From the NCBI GenBank assembly GCA_034359265.1, contig CP136897.1, positions 33,777,501 to 33,841,500 on the forward strand: a stretch of DNA of 64,000 bases, read 5' to 3'. A program made the position numbers and the translations under genes. Each line of letters begins with the position of its first letter. Positions within the stretch are counted from its first letter, which is position 1. This DNA comes from Canna indica. Lineage: Eukaryota > Streptophyta > Magnoliopsida > Zingiberales > Cannaceae. A model generated the notes under the pieces. The model made no database searches. It was not told where the DNA came from and saw nothing but the letters and a program-made list of their open reading frames with translations. Positions 45,185-56,727 of this stretch are shown here, one piece after another.

Positions 45185-45550
45185 TTTTTTTACTACCTAT
45201 TTGATTGCACGACGAGATCATTTTTTTTACCAATCTTTCTAACCAAACGTTAAGAACGGACGACGTCGTCGACATAAATCTTGGCTGTCGACTGCCCGCG
45301 CGGGGCCCGCCGCAACCTCTACGGCCGGCTCGATCGACCAACCAACCCGAAAAATTAAAATTTGTAAATAAATAAGAAAAATAACAATTCAATTATTATT
45401 TTTCGTTTAAAACGGGCGTCACTCCGTGCATTATTGTTCGATTTCAGCTTTTCACGTGTCGCTGAAAGGCGCGCGAAGAGACAAAGAAAATGACCCCGAG
45501 CTGTCCCTCGGACGCTCACCCTTATTAGCCGACGATCAAAAGTGCATATC

Positions 45551-45669
45551 GAGTGCGATCATACCAGCATTAATGCACCGGATCCCATCAGAACTCCGAA
45601 GTTAAGCGTGCTTGCGCGAGAGTGGTACTAGGATGGGTGACCCCTTGGGAAGTCCTCGTGTTGCACCTT
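45551..45669 (+). rRNA. 5S rRNA: 5S rRNA gene, copy 96 (class beta)
   Basis: Full length. Beta set with G2A, C20T and C24T. Confidence 0.96.
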
Positions 45670-46035
45670 TTTGTTTACTACCTATTTGATTGCACGACGA
45701 GATCATTTTTTTTACCAATCTTTCTAACCAAACGTTAAGGACGGACGACGTCGTCGCCATAAATCTTGGCTGTCGATCGCCCGCGCGGGGCCCCCCGCAA
45801 CCTCTACGGCTGGCTCGATCGACCAACCGATCCGAAAAATTAAAATTTGTAAATAAATAAGAAAAATAACATTTCAATTATTATTTTTCGTTTAAAACGA
45901 GCGTAACTCCGTCCATTATTGTTCGATTTCAGCTTTTCACGTGGCGCTGAAAGGCACGTGAAGAGACGAAGAAAATGACCCCGAGTTGTCCCTCGGATGC
46001 TCACCCTTATTAGCCGACGATCAGAAGTGCATGAC

Positions 46036-46154
46036 CGGTGCGATCATACTAGCACTAACGCACCGGATCCCATCAGAACTCCGAAGTTAAGCGTGTGTGG
46101 GCGAGTGTAGTACTAGGATGGGTGACCCCCTGGGAAGTCCTCGTGCTGCACTTG
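46036..46154 (+). rRNA. 5S rRNA: 5S rRNA gene, copy 97 (class kappa)
   Basis: Full length. G1C, C15T, C61T, T62G, A71T, T111C, C117T and T119G; end of the third four-unit round. Confidence 0.95.
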
Positions 46155-46520
46155 TTTTTTTACTACCTATTTGATTGCACGACGAGATAATTTTTTTTAC
46201 CAATCTTTCTAACCAAACGTTAAGGACGGACGAAGTCGTCGCCATAAATCATGGCTGTCGATCGCCCGCGCGGGGCCCGCCGCAACCTCTACGGCCGGCT
46301 CGATCGACCAACCGACCCGAAAAATTAAAATTTGTAAATAAATAAGAAAAATAAAATTTCAATTATTATTTTTCGTTTAAAACGGGCGTAACTCCGTGCA
46401 TTATTGTCCGATTTCAGCTTTTCGCGTGGCGCTGAAAGGCACGCGAAGAGACGAAGAAAATGACCCCGAGTTGCCCCACGGACGCTCACCCTTATTAGCC
46501 GACGATCAGAAGTGCATAAC

Positions 46521-46639
46521 GGGTGCGATCATACTAGCACTAACGCACCGTATCCCATCAGAACTCCGAAGTTAAGCGTGCTTGCGCGAGAGTGGTACAA
46601 GGATGGGTGACCCCTTGGGAAGTCCTCGCGTTGCATCTT
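46521..46639 (+). rRNA. 5S rRNA: 5S rRNA gene, copy 98 (class beta)
   Basis: Full length. Beta set with C15T, G31T, T79A, T109C and C116T. Confidence 0.95.
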
Positions 46640-47005
46640 TTTTTTTACTACCTATTTGATTGCACGACGAGATCATTTTTTTTACCAATCTTTCTAACCA
46701 AACGTTAAGGACGGACGACATCGTAGCCATGAAATTTGGCTGTCGATCGCCCGCGCGGGGCCCGCTGCAACCTCTACGGCCGGCTCGATCGACCAACCGA
46801 CCCGAAAAATTTAAATTTTTAAATAAATAATAAAAATAACATTTCAATTATTATTTTTCGTTTAAAACGGGCGTAACTCCGTGCATTATTGACCGATTTC
46901 AGCTTTTCACGTCGCGCTAAAAGGCGCGCGAAGAGACGAAGAAAATGACCCCGAGCTGTCCCTCAGACGCTCACCCTTATTAGCCGACGATCAGAAGTGC
47001 ATGAT

Positions 47006-47124
47006 GCGTGAGATCATACCAGCACTAACGCACCGAATCCCATCAGAACTCCGAAGTTAAGCGTGCTTGGGCGAGAGTAGTACTAGGATGGGTGACCCCC
47101 TGGCAAGTCCTCGTGTTGCACTTG
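47006..47124 (+). rRNA. 5S rRNA: 5S rRNA gene, copy 99
   Basis: Full length. G2C, C6A, G31A, G99C, C117T and T119G. The two changes in the terminal helix (2 and 6) would mismatch. Confidence 0.95.
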
Positions 47125-47490
47125 TTTTTTTACTACCTATTTGATTGCACGACGAGATCATATTTTTTACCAATCTTTCTAACCAAACGTTAAGGACGAA
47201 CGACGTCGTCGACATAAAATTTGGCTGTCGATCGCCCGCGCGGGGCCCGTCGCAACCTCTACGGCCGGCTCGATCGACCGACTGACCCGAAAAATTAAAA
47301 TTTGTAAATAGATAAGAAAAATAACATTTCAAATATTATTTTTCGATTAAAACGGGCGTAACTCCGTGCATTATTGACCGATTTCAGCTTTTCACGTCGC
47401 GCTAAAAGGCGCGCGAAGAGACGAAGAAAATGACCCCGAGCTGTCCCTCAGACGCTCATCCACATTAGCCGACGATCAGAAGTGCATGAC

Positions 47491-47609
47491 GGGTGCGATC
47501 ATACCAGCACTAAGGCACCGAATCCCATCAGAACTCCGAAGTTAAGCGTGCTTGGGCGAGAGTAGTACTAGGATGGGTGACCCCCTGGCAAGTCCTCGTG
47601 TTGCACTTG
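47491..47609 (+). rRNA. 5S rRNA: 5S rRNA gene, copy 100
   Basis: Full length. C24G, G31A, G99C, C117T and T119G. Confidence 0.96.
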
Positions 47610-47747
47610 TTTTTTTACTACCTATTTTATTGCACGACGAGATCATATTTTTTACCAATCTTTCTAACCAAACGTTAAGGACGAACGACGTCGTCGCCAT
47701 AAATCTTGGCTGTCGATCGCCCGCGCGGGGCCCGCCGCAACCTCTAC

Positions 47748-47802
47748 GGCGAGAGTAGTACTAGGATGGGTGACCCCCTGGGAAGTCCTCGTGTTGCACT
47801 TG
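47748..47802 (+). pseudogene. 5S rRNA: 5S rRNA gene, copy 101, 5' half deleted
   Basis: Only positions 65-119 remain. Spacer ending CCTCTACGGC runs into GAGAGTAG, with GGC common to spacer and gene; about 292 bp is lost. Box A is absent, box C intact. The same joint recurs in copy 104. Confidence 0.95.
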
Positions 47803-48168
47803 TTTTTTTACTACCTATTTGATTGCACGACGAGATCATTTTTTTTACCAATCTTTCTAACCAAACGTTAAGGACGAACGACGTCGTCGCCATAAATCTA
47901 GGCTGTCGATCGCCCGCGTGGGGCCCGCCGCAACCTCTACGGCCGGCTCGATCGACCAACCGACCCGAAAAATTAAAAATTTTAAATAAATAAGAAAAAT
48001 AACATTTCAATTATTATTTTTCGTTTAAAACGGGCGTAACTCCGTGCATTATTGTCCGATTTTAGCTTTTCGCGTGGCGCTGAAACGCGCGCGAAGAGAC
48101 GAAGAAAATGACCCCGAGTTGTCCCTCGGACGCTCACCCTTATTAGCCGACGATCAGAAGTGCATGAC

Positions 48169-48287
48169 GGGTGCGATCATACTAGCACTAACGCTCCAGA
48201 TTCCATCAGAACTCCGAAGTTAAGCGTGATTGCGTGAGAGTGGTACTAGGATGGGTGACCCCTCGGGAAGTCCTCGCGTTGCACCTT
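48169..48287 (+). rRNA. 5S rRNA: 5S rRNA gene, copy 102 (class beta, divergent)
   Basis: Full length. Beta set with C15T, A27T, G30A, C34T, C61A, C67T, T96C and T109C. Confidence 0.94.
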
Positions 48288-48654
48288 TTTTTTTTACTAC
48301 CTATTTGATTGCACGACGAGATCATTTTTTTTAGCAATCTTTCTAACCAAACGTTAAGGACGGACGACGTCGTCGCCATAAATCTTGGCTGTCGATCGCC
48401 CGCGCGGGGCCCGCCGCAACCTCTACGGCCGGCTCGATCGACCAACCGACCCGAAAAATTAAAATTTGTAAATAAATAAGAAAAATAATATTTCAATTAT
48501 TATTTTTCGTTTAAAACGGGCGTAACACTGTGCATTATTGTTCGATTTCAGCTTTTCACATGGTGCTGAAAGGCGCACGAAGAGACGAAGAAAATGACCC
48601 CGAGCTGTCCCTCGGACGCTCACCCTTATTAGCCGACGATCAGAAGTGCATGAC

Positions 48655-48773
48655 GGGTGCGATCATACCAGCACTAACGCACCGAATCCCATCAGAACTC
48701 CGAAGTTAAGCGTGCTTGGGCGAGAGTAGTACTAGGATGGGTGACCCCCTGGCAAGTCCTCGTGTTGCACTTG
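48655..48773 (+). rRNA. 5S rRNA: 5S rRNA gene, copy 103
   Basis: Full length. G31A, G99C, C117T and T119G, close to copy 100, which lies 1,164 bp upstream. Confidence 0.96.
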
Positions 48774-48911
48774 TTTTTTTACTACCTATTTGATTGCACG
48801 ACGAGATCATTTTTTTTACCAATCTTTCTAACCAAACGTTAAGGACGAATGACGTCGTCGCCATAAATCTTGGTTGTCGATCGCCCGCGCGGGGCCCGCC
48901 GCAACCTCTAC

Positions 48912-48966
48912 GGCGAGAGTAGTACTAGGATGGGTGACCCCCTGGGAAGTCCTCGTGTTGCACTTG
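48912..48966 (+). pseudogene. 5S rRNA: 5S rRNA gene, copy 104, 5' half deleted
   Basis: Same remnant (65-119) and same CTACGGC/GAGAG joint as copy 101, exactly 1,164 bp later. The pair must come from duplication of an already truncated unit. Confidence 0.95.
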
Positions 48967-49332
48967 TTTTTTTACTACCTATTTGATTGCACGACGAGAT
49001 CATTTTTTTTACCAATCTTTCTAACCAAACGTTAAGGACGAACGACATCGTCGCCATAAATCTTGGCTGTCGATCGCCCGCGCGAGGCCCGCCGCAACCT
49101 CTACGGCCGGCTAGATCGACCAACCGACCCGAAAAATTAAAATTTGTAAATAAATAAGAAAAATAACATTTCAATTATTATTTTTCGTTTAAAACGGGCG
49201 TAACTCCATGCATTATTGTTCGATTTCAGCTTTTCACGTGGCGCTGAAACGCGCACGAAGAGACGAAGAAAATGACCCCGAGTTGTACCTCGGACGCTCA
49301 CCCTTATTAGCCGACGATCAGAAGTGCATGAC

Positions 49333-49451
49333 GGGTGCGATCATACTAGCACTAACGCACCGGATTCCATCAGAACTCCGAAGTTAAGCGTGCTTGCACG
49401 AGAGTGGTACTAGGATGGGTGACCCCTTGGGAAGTCCTCGTGTTGCACCTT
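49333..49451 (+). rRNA. 5S rRNA: 5S rRNA gene, copy 105 (class beta)
   Basis: Full length. Beta set with C15T, C34T and G66A. Confidence 0.96.
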
Positions 49452-49818
49452 TTTTTTTTACTACCTATTTGATTGCACGACGAGATCATTTATTTTACCA
49501 ATCTTTCTAACCAAACGTTAAGGACGGACGACGTCATCGCCATAAATCTTGGCTTTCGATCGCCTGCGAGGGGCCCGCCGCAACCTCTAAAGCGGGCTCG
49601 ATCGACCTACCGACCCAAAAAATTAAAATTTGTAAATAAATAAGAAAAATAACATTTCAATTATTATTTCTCGTTTAAAACGGGCGTAACTCCGTGCATT
49701 ATTATCCGATTTCAGCTTTTCACGTGGCGCTAAAAGGCGCGCGAGGAGACGAAGAAAATGACCCCGAGCTATCCCTCGGACGCTCACCCTTATTAGCCAA
49801 CGATCAGAAGTGCACGAC

Positions 49819-49937
49819 GGGTGCGATCATACCAGCACTAACGCACCGGATCCCATCAGAACTCTGAAGTTAAGCGTGTTTGGGCGAGAGTAGTACTAGG
49901 ATGGGTGAACCCCTGGGAAGTCCTCGTGTTGCATCTT
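49819..49937 (+). rRNA. 5S rRNA: 5S rRNA gene, copy 106
   Basis: Full length. C47T, C61T, C91A and C116T. T-run has an A after five T. Confidence 0.96.
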
Positions 49938-50303
49938 TTTATTTACTACCTATTTGATAGCACGACGAGATTATTTTTTTTACCAATCTTTCTAACCAAA
50001 CGTTAAGGACGGACGACGTCGTCGACATGAAATTTGGCTGTCGATCGCCCGCGCGGGGCCCGCCGCAACCTCTACGGCTGGCTCGATCGACCAACCGACC
50101 CGAAAAATTAAAATTTGTAAATAAATAAGAAAAATAACATTTCAATTATTATTTTTCGTTTAAAACGGGCGTAACTCCGTGCATTATTGTCCGATTTCAG
50201 CTTTTCACGTTGCGCTAAAAGGCGCGCGAAGAGACGAAGAAAATGACCCCGAGCTATCCCTCGGACGCTCACCCTTATTAGCCGACGATCAGAAGTGCAT
50301 GAC

Positions 50304-50422
50304 GGGTGCGATCATACCAGCACTAACGCACCGGATCCCATCAGAACTCCGCAGTCAAGCGTGCTTGGGCGAGAGTAGTACTAGGATGGGTGCCCCCCTG
50401 GGAAGTCCTCGTGTTGCACCTT
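50304..50422 (+). rRNA. 5S rRNA: 5S rRNA gene, copy 107 (class zeta)
   Basis: Full length. A49C and T53C (box A) plus A90C (box C). C at 49 is the base I recall for Arabidopsis 5S rRNA, so A49C may be the older state. Confidence 0.96.
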
Positions 50423-50788
50423 TTTTTTTACTACCTATTTGATTGCACGACGAGATCATTTTTTTTACCAATCTTTCTAACCAAACGTTAAGGACGGACG
50501 ACGTCGTCGACATAAAATTTGGCTGTCGATCGCCCGCGCGGGGCCCGCCGCAACCTCTACGGCCGGCTCGATCGACCAACCGACCCGAAAAATTAAAATT
50601 CGTAAATAAATAAGAAAAATAACATTTCAATTATTATTTTTCGTTTAAAACGGGCGTAACTCCGTGCATTATTGTCCGATTTCAGCTTTTCATGTGGCGC
50701 TAAAAGGAGCGCGAAGAGACGAAGAAAATGACCACGAGCTATCCCTCGGACGCTCACCCTTATTAGCCGACGATCAGAAGTGCACGAC

Positions 50789-50907
50789 GGGTGCGATCAT
50801 ACCAGCACTAACGCACCGGATTCCATCAGAACTCCGAAGTTAAGCGTGCTTGGGCGAGAGTAGTACTAGGATGGGTGATCCCCTGGGAAGTCCTCGTGTT
50901 GCACCTT
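50789..50907 (+). rRNA. 5S rRNA: 5S rRNA gene, copy 108
   Basis: Full length. C34T and C91T. Confidence 0.97.
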
Positions 50908-51273
50908 TTTTTTTACTACCTATTTGATTGCACGACGAGATCATTTTTTTTACCAATCTTTCTAACCAAACGTTAAGGACGGACGACATCGTCGACATAA
51001 AATTTGGTTGTCGATCGCCCGGACGGAGCCCGCCGCAACCTCTACGGCCGGCTCGATCGACCAACCGACCCGAAAAATTAAAATTTGTAAATAAATAAGA
51101 AAAATAACATTTCAATTATTATTTTTCGTTTAAAACGGGCGTAACTCCGTGCATTATTGTCCGATTTCAGCTTTTCACGTGGCGCTAAAAGGAGCGCGAA
51201 GGGACGAAGAAAATGACCCCGAGCTATCCCTCGGACGCTCACCCTTATTAGCCGACGATCAGAAGTGCATGAT

Positions 51274-51392
51274 GGGTGCGATCATACTAGCACTAACGCA
51301 CCGGATCCCATCAGAACTCCGAAGTTAAGCGTGCTTGGGCGACAGTAGTACTAGGATTGGTGATCCCCTGGGAAGTCCTCGTGTTGCACCTT
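51274..51392 (+). rRNA. 5S rRNA: 5S rRNA gene, copy 109
   Basis: Full length. C15T, G70C, G85T and C91T; one change in the intermediate element and two in box C. Confidence 0.95.
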
Positions 51393-51758
51393 TTTTTTTA
51401 CTACCTATTTGATTGCACGACGAGATCATTTTTTTTACCAATCTTTCTAACCAAACGTTAAGGACGGCCGACGTCGTCGACATAAAATTTGGCTGTCGAT
51501 AGCCCGCGCGGGGCCCGCCGCAACCTCTACGGCCGGCTCAATCGACCAACCGACCCGAAAAATTAAAATTTGTAAATAAATAAGAAAAATAACATTTCAA
51601 TTATTATTTTTCGTTTAAAACGGGCGTAACTTTGTGCATTATTGTCCGATTTCATCTTTTCACGTGCCGCTAAAACGCGCGCGAAGAGACGAAGAAAATG
51701 ACCCCGAGCTATCCCTCGGACGCTCACCCATATTAGCCGACGATCAGAAGTGCAAGAC

Positions 51759-51877
51759 AGGTGCTATCATACCAGGACTAACGCACTGGATCCCATCAGA
51801 ACTCCGAAGTTAATGGTGCTTGGGCGAGAGTAGTACTAGGATGGGTGACCGCCTGGGAAGTCCTCGTGTTGCACCTT
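51759..51877 (+). rRNA. 5S rRNA: 5S rRNA gene, copy 110 (class eta)
   Basis: Full length. Eta set plus G1A and G7T. C18G would give a G-G clash with position 60 in helix II; box A reads TTAATGGTG. Confidence 0.95.
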
Positions 51878-52243
51878 TTTTTTTACTACCTATTTGATTG
51901 CACGACGAGATCATTTTTTTTACCAATCTTTCTAACCAAACGTTAAGGACGGACGACGTCATCGACATAAAATTTGGCTGTCGATCGCCCGCGCGGGGCC
52001 CGCCGCAACCTCTACGGCCGGCTCGATCGACCAACCGACCCGAAAAATTAAAATTTGTAAATAAATAAGAAAAATAACATTTCAATTATTATTTTTCGTT
52101 TAAAAAGAGCGTAACTCCGTGCATTATTGTCCGATTTCAGCTTATCACGTGGCGCTAAAAGGCGCGCGAGGAGACGAAGAAAATGACCCCGAGCTATCCC
52201 TCGGACGCTCACCCTTATTAGCCGACGATCAGAAGTGCACGAC

Positions 52244-52362
52244 GGGTGCGATCATACCAGCACTAACGCACCGGATCCCATCAGAACTCCGAAGTTAAGC
52301 GTGCTTGGGCGAGAGTAGTACTAGGATGGGTGAACCCTTGGGAAGTCCTTGTGTTGCATCTT
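52244..52362 (+). rRNA. 5S rRNA: 5S rRNA gene, copy 111
   Basis: Full length. C91A, C95T, C107T and C116T. Its downstream spacer (AAATTTTGCTGTCG, CCCGTGCGGGG) reappears after copy 127. Confidence 0.96.
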
Positions 52363-52728
52363 TTTTTTTACTACCTATTTGATTGCACGACGAGATCATT
52401 TTTTTTACCAATCTTTCTAACCAAACGTTAAGGACGGACGACGTCGTCGACATAAAATTTTGCTGTCGATCGCCCGTGCGGGGCCCGCCGCAACCTCTAC
52501 GGCCGGCTCGATCGACCAACCGACCCGAAAAATTAAAATTTGTAAATAAATAAGAAAAATAACATTTCAATTATTATTTTTCGTTTAAAACGGGCGTAAC
52601 TCCGTGCATTATTGTCCGATTTCAGCTTTTCACGTGGCGCTAAAAGGCGCGCGAAGTGACGAAGAAAATGACCCCGAGCTATCCCTCGGACGCTCACCCT
52701 TATTAGCCGACGATCAGAAGTGCATGAC

Positions 52729-52847
52729 GGGTGCGATCATACCAGCACTAACGCACCGGATCCCATCAGAACTCCGCAGTCAAGCGTGCTTGGGCGAGAG
52801 TAGTACTAGGATGGGTGACCCCCTGGGAAGTCCTCGTGTTGCACCTT
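52729..52847 (+). rRNA. 5S rRNA: 5S rRNA gene, copy 112 (class zeta)
   Basis: Full length. A49C and T53C only. Confidence 0.97.
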
Positions 52848-53213
52848 TTTTTTTACTACCTATTTGATTGCACGACGAGATCATTTTTTTTACCAATCTT
52901 TCTAACCAAACGTTAAGGACGGACGACGTCGTCGACATAAAATTTGGCTGTCGATCGCCCACGCGGGTCCCGCCGCAACCTCTACGGCCGGCTCGATCGA
53001 CCGACTGACCCGAAAAATTAAAATTTGTAAATAGATAAGAAAAATAACATTTCAAATATTATTTTTCGATTAAAACGGGCGTAACTCCGTGCATTATTGT
53101 CCGATTTCAGCTTTTCACGTCGCGCTAAAAGGCGCGCGAAGAGACGAAGAAAATGACACCGAGCTATCCCTCGGACGCTCACCCTTATTAGCCGACGATC
53201 AGAAGTGCATGAC

Positions 53214-53332
53214 GGGTGCGATCATACCAGGACTAACGCACTGGATCCCATCAGAACTCCGAAGTTAATGGTGCTTGGGCGAGAGTAGTACTAGGATGGG
53301 TGACCGCCTGGGAAGTCCTCGTGTTGCACCTT
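53214..53332 (+). rRNA. 5S rRNA: 5S rRNA gene, copy 113 (class eta)
   Basis: Full length. C18G, C29T, G56T, C57G and C93G; 1,455 bp after copy 110. Confidence 0.96.
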
Positions 53333-53698
53333 TTTTTTTACTACCTATTTGATTGCACGACGAGATCATTTTTTTTACCAATCTTTCTAACCAAACGTTA
53401 AGGACGGACGATGTCATCGACATAAAATTTCGCCGTCGATCGCCCGCGCGGGGCCCGCCGCAACCTCTACGGCCGGCTCGATCGACCAACCGACCCGAAA
53501 AATTAAAATTTGTAAATAAATAAGAAAAATAACATTTCAATTATTATTTTTCGTTTAAAACGAGCGTAACTCCGTGCATTATTGTCCGATTTCAGCTTTT
53601 CACGTGGCGCTAAAAGGCGCGCGAGGAGACGAAGAAAATGACCCCGAGCTATCCCTCGGACGCTCACCCTTATTAGCTGACGATCAGAAGTGCACGAC

Positions 53699-53817
53699 GG
53701 GTGCGATCATTCCCGCACTAACGCACCGGATCCCACCAGAACTCCGAAGTTAAGCGTGCTTGAGCGAGAGTAGTACTAGGATGGGTGAACCCCTGGGAAG
53801 TCCTCGTGTTGCATCTT
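53699..53817 (+). rRNA. 5S rRNA: 5S rRNA gene, copy 114 (class theta)
   Basis: Full length. Theta set plus A13T and A16C. Confidence 0.96.
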
Positions 53818-54183
53818 TTTTTTTACTACCTATTTGATTGCACGACGAGATCATTTTTTTTACCAATCTTTCTAACCAAACGTTAAGGACGGACGACGTC
53901 GTCGACATAAAATTTGGCTGTCGATCGCCCGTGCGGGGCCCGCCGCAACCTCTACGGCCGGCTCGATCGACCAACCGACCCGAAAAATTAAAATTTGTAA
54001 ATAAATAAGAAAAATAACATTTCAATTATTATTTTTCGTTTAAAACGGGCGTAACTCCGTGCATTATTGTCCGATTTCAGCTTTTCACGTGGCCCTAAAA
54101 GGCGCGCGAAGTGACGAAGAAAATGACCCCGAGCTATCCCTCGGACGCTCACCCTTATTAGCCGACGATCAGAAGTGCATGAC

Positions 54184-54302
54184 GGGTGCGATCATACCAG
54201 CACTAACGCACCGGATCCCATCAGAACTCCGCAGTCAAGCGTGCTTGGGCGAGAGTAGTACTAGGATGGGTGACCCCCTGGGAAGTCCTCGTGTTGCACC
54301 TT
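54184..54302 (+). rRNA. 5S rRNA: 5S rRNA gene, copy 115 (class zeta)
   Basis: Full length. A49C and T53C only; 1,455 bp after copy 112. Confidence 0.97.
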
Positions 54303-54668
54303 TTTTTTTACTACCTATTTGATTGCACGACGAGATCATTTTTTTTACCAATCTTTCTAACCAAACGTTAAGGACGGACGACGTCGTCGACATAAAATTT
54401 GGCTGTCGATCGCCAACGCGGGTCCCGCCGCAACCTCTACGGCCGGCTCGATCGACCGACTGACCCGAAAAATTAAAATTTGTAAATAGATAAGAAAAAT
54501 AACATTTCAAATATTATTTTTCGATTAAAACGGGCGTAACTCCGTGCATTATTGACCGATTTCAGCTTTTCACGTCGCGCTAAAAGGCGCGCGAAGAGAC
54601 GAAGAAAATGACCCCGAGCTATCCCTCGGACGCTCACCCTTATTAGCCGACGATCAGAAGTGCATGAC

Positions 54669-54787
54669 GGGTGCGATCATACCAGCACTAACGCAACGGT
54701 TCCCATCAGAACTCCGAAGTTAAGCGTGCTAGGGCGAGAGTAGTACTAGGAGGGGTGACCCCATGGGAAGTACTCGTGTTGCACCTT
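54669..54787 (+). rRNA. 5S rRNA: 5S rRNA gene, copy 116 (class iota)
   Basis: Full length. T63A and T84G with C28A, A32T, C95A and C104A. Confidence 0.95.
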
Positions 54788-55153
54788 TTTTTTTACCACC
54801 TATTTGATTGCACGACGAGATCATTTTTTTTACCAATCTTTCTAACCAAACGTTAAGGACGGACGGCGTCGTCGACATAAAATTTGGCTGTCGATCGCCC
54901 GCGCGGGGCCCGCCGCAACCTCTACGGCCGGCTCGATCGACCAACCGACCCGAAAAAATAAAATTTGTAAATAAATAAGAAATATAACATTTCAATTATT
55001 ATTTTTCGTTTAAAACGGGCGTAACTCCGTGCATTATTGTCTGATTTCAGCTTTTCAAGTGGCGCTAAAAGGCGCGCGAAGAGACGAAGAAAATGACCCC
55101 GAGCTATCCCTCGGACGCTCACCCTTATTAGCCGACGATCAGAAGTGCATGAT

Positions 55154-55272
55154 GGGTGCGATCATACCAGCACTAACGCACCGGATCCCATCAGAACTCC
55201 GCAGTCAAGCGTGCTTGGGCGAGAGTAGTACTAGGATGGGTGACCCCCTGGGAAGTCCTCGTGTTGCACCTT
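55154..55272 (+). rRNA. 5S rRNA: 5S rRNA gene, copy 117 (class zeta)
   Basis: Full length. A49C and T53C only; 970 bp after copy 115. Confidence 0.97.
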
Positions 55273-55638
55273 TTTTTTTACTACCTATTTGATTGCACGA
55301 CGAGATCATTTTTTTTACCAATCTTTCTAACCAAACGTTAAGGACGGACGACGTCGTCGACATAAAATTTGGCTGTCGATCGCCCGCGCGGGGCCCGCTG
55401 CAACCTCTACGGCCGGCTCGATCGACCAACCGACCTGAAAAATTAAAATTTGTAAATAAATAAGAAAAATAACATTTCAAATATTATTTTTCGATTAAAA
55501 CGGGCGTAACTCCGTGCATTATTGTCCGATTTCAGCTTTTCACGTCGCGCTAAAAGGCGCGCGAAGAGACGAAGAAAATGACACCGAGCTATCCCTCGGA
55601 CGCTCACCCTTATTAGCCGACGATCAGAAGTGCATGAC

Positions 55639-55757
55639 GGGTGCGATCATACCAGGACTAACGCACTGGATCCCATCAGAACTCCGAAGTTAATGGTGCT
55701 TGGGCGAGAGTAGTACTAGGATGGGTGACCGCCTGGGAAGTCCTCGTGTTGCACCTT
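55639..55757 (+). rRNA. 5S rRNA: 5S rRNA gene, copy 118 (class eta)
   Basis: Full length. Same five changes as copy 113, 2,425 bp later. Confidence 0.96.
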
Positions 55758-56123
55758 TTTTTTTACTACCTATTTGATTGCACGACGAGATCATTTTTTT
55801 TACCAATCTTTCTAACCAAACATTAAGGACGGACGACGTCATCGACATAAAATTTGGCCGTCGATCGCCCGCGCAGGGCCCGCCGCAACCTCTACGGCCG
55901 GCTCGATCGACCAACCGACCCGAAAAATTAAAATTTGTAAATAAATAAGAAAAATAACATTTCAATTATTATTTTTCGTTTAAAACGAGCGTAACTCCGT
56001 GCATTATTGTCCGATTTCAGCTTTTCACGTGGCGCTAAAAGGCGCGCGAGGAGACGAAGAAAATGACCCCGAGCTATCCCTCGGACGCTCACCCTTATTA
56101 GCTGACGATCAGAAGTGCACGAC

Positions 56124-56242
56124 GGGTGCGATCATTCCAGCACTAACGCACCGGATCCCACCAGAACTCCGAAGTTAAGCGTGCTTGAGCGAGAGTAGTA
56201 CTAGGATGGGTGAACCCCTGGGAAGTCCTCGTGTTGCATCTT
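56124..56242 (+). rRNA. 5S rRNA: 5S rRNA gene, copy 119 (class theta)
   Basis: Full length. A13T, T38C, G65A, C91A and C116T; equals copy 128, 4,364 bp later. Confidence 0.96.
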
Positions 56243-56608
56243 TTTTTTTACTACCTATTTGATTGCACGACGAGATCATTTTTTTTACCAATCTTTCTAA
56301 CCAAACGTTAAGGACGGACGACGTCGTCGACATAAAATTTGGCTGTCGATCGCCCGCGCGGGGCCCGCCGCAACCTCTACGGCCGGCTCGATCGACCAAC
56401 CGACATGAAAAATTAAAATTTGTAAATAAATAAGAAAAATAACATTTCAAATATTATTTTTCGATTAAAACGGGCGTAACTCCGTGCATTATTGTCCGAT
56501 TTAATCTTTTCACGTCGCGCTAAAAGGCGCGCGAAGAGACGAAGAAAATGACCCCGAGCTATCCCTCGGACGCTCACCCTTATTAGCCGACGATCAGAAG
56601 TGCATGAC

Positions 56609-56727
56609 GGGTGCGATCATACCAGCACTAACGCATCGGATCCCATCAGAACTCCGAAGTTAAGCGTGCTAGGGCGAGAGTAGTACTAGGAGGGGTGACC
56701 CCGTGGGAAGTCCTCGTGTTGCACCTT
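56609..56727 (+). rRNA. 5S rRNA: 5S rRNA gene, copy 120 (class iota)
   Basis: Full length. C28T, T63A, T84G and C95G; the last would clash with G81 in helix IV. Confidence 0.96.

Larger units (their letters stand above)
40790..46390 (+). repeat. 1,941-bp four-unit higher-order repeat, three rounds
   Basis: Copies 86-89, 90-93 and 94-97 repeat in the order G97A type, G2A/C92T type, beta with C20T/C24T, kappa, at exactly 1,941 bp. The first round is more diverged; rounds two and three are nearly identical. Confidence 0.9.
47530..49170 (+). repeat. 1,164-bp direct duplication carrying a truncated 5S gene
   Basis: Copies 100-101 and 103-104 share gene variants and the same truncation joint at an offset of 1,164 bp. 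The spacers upstream of 100 and 103 differ, so the duplicated part begins about at the gene. Confidence 0.85.
51600..56460 (+). repeat. three-unit (1,455-bp) higher-order repeat zone
   Basis: The order eta, theta-like, zeta (copies 110-112) repeats as copies 113-115 at 1,455 bp; eta and theta recur as copies 118-119 a further 2,425 bp on. Confidence 0.85.
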
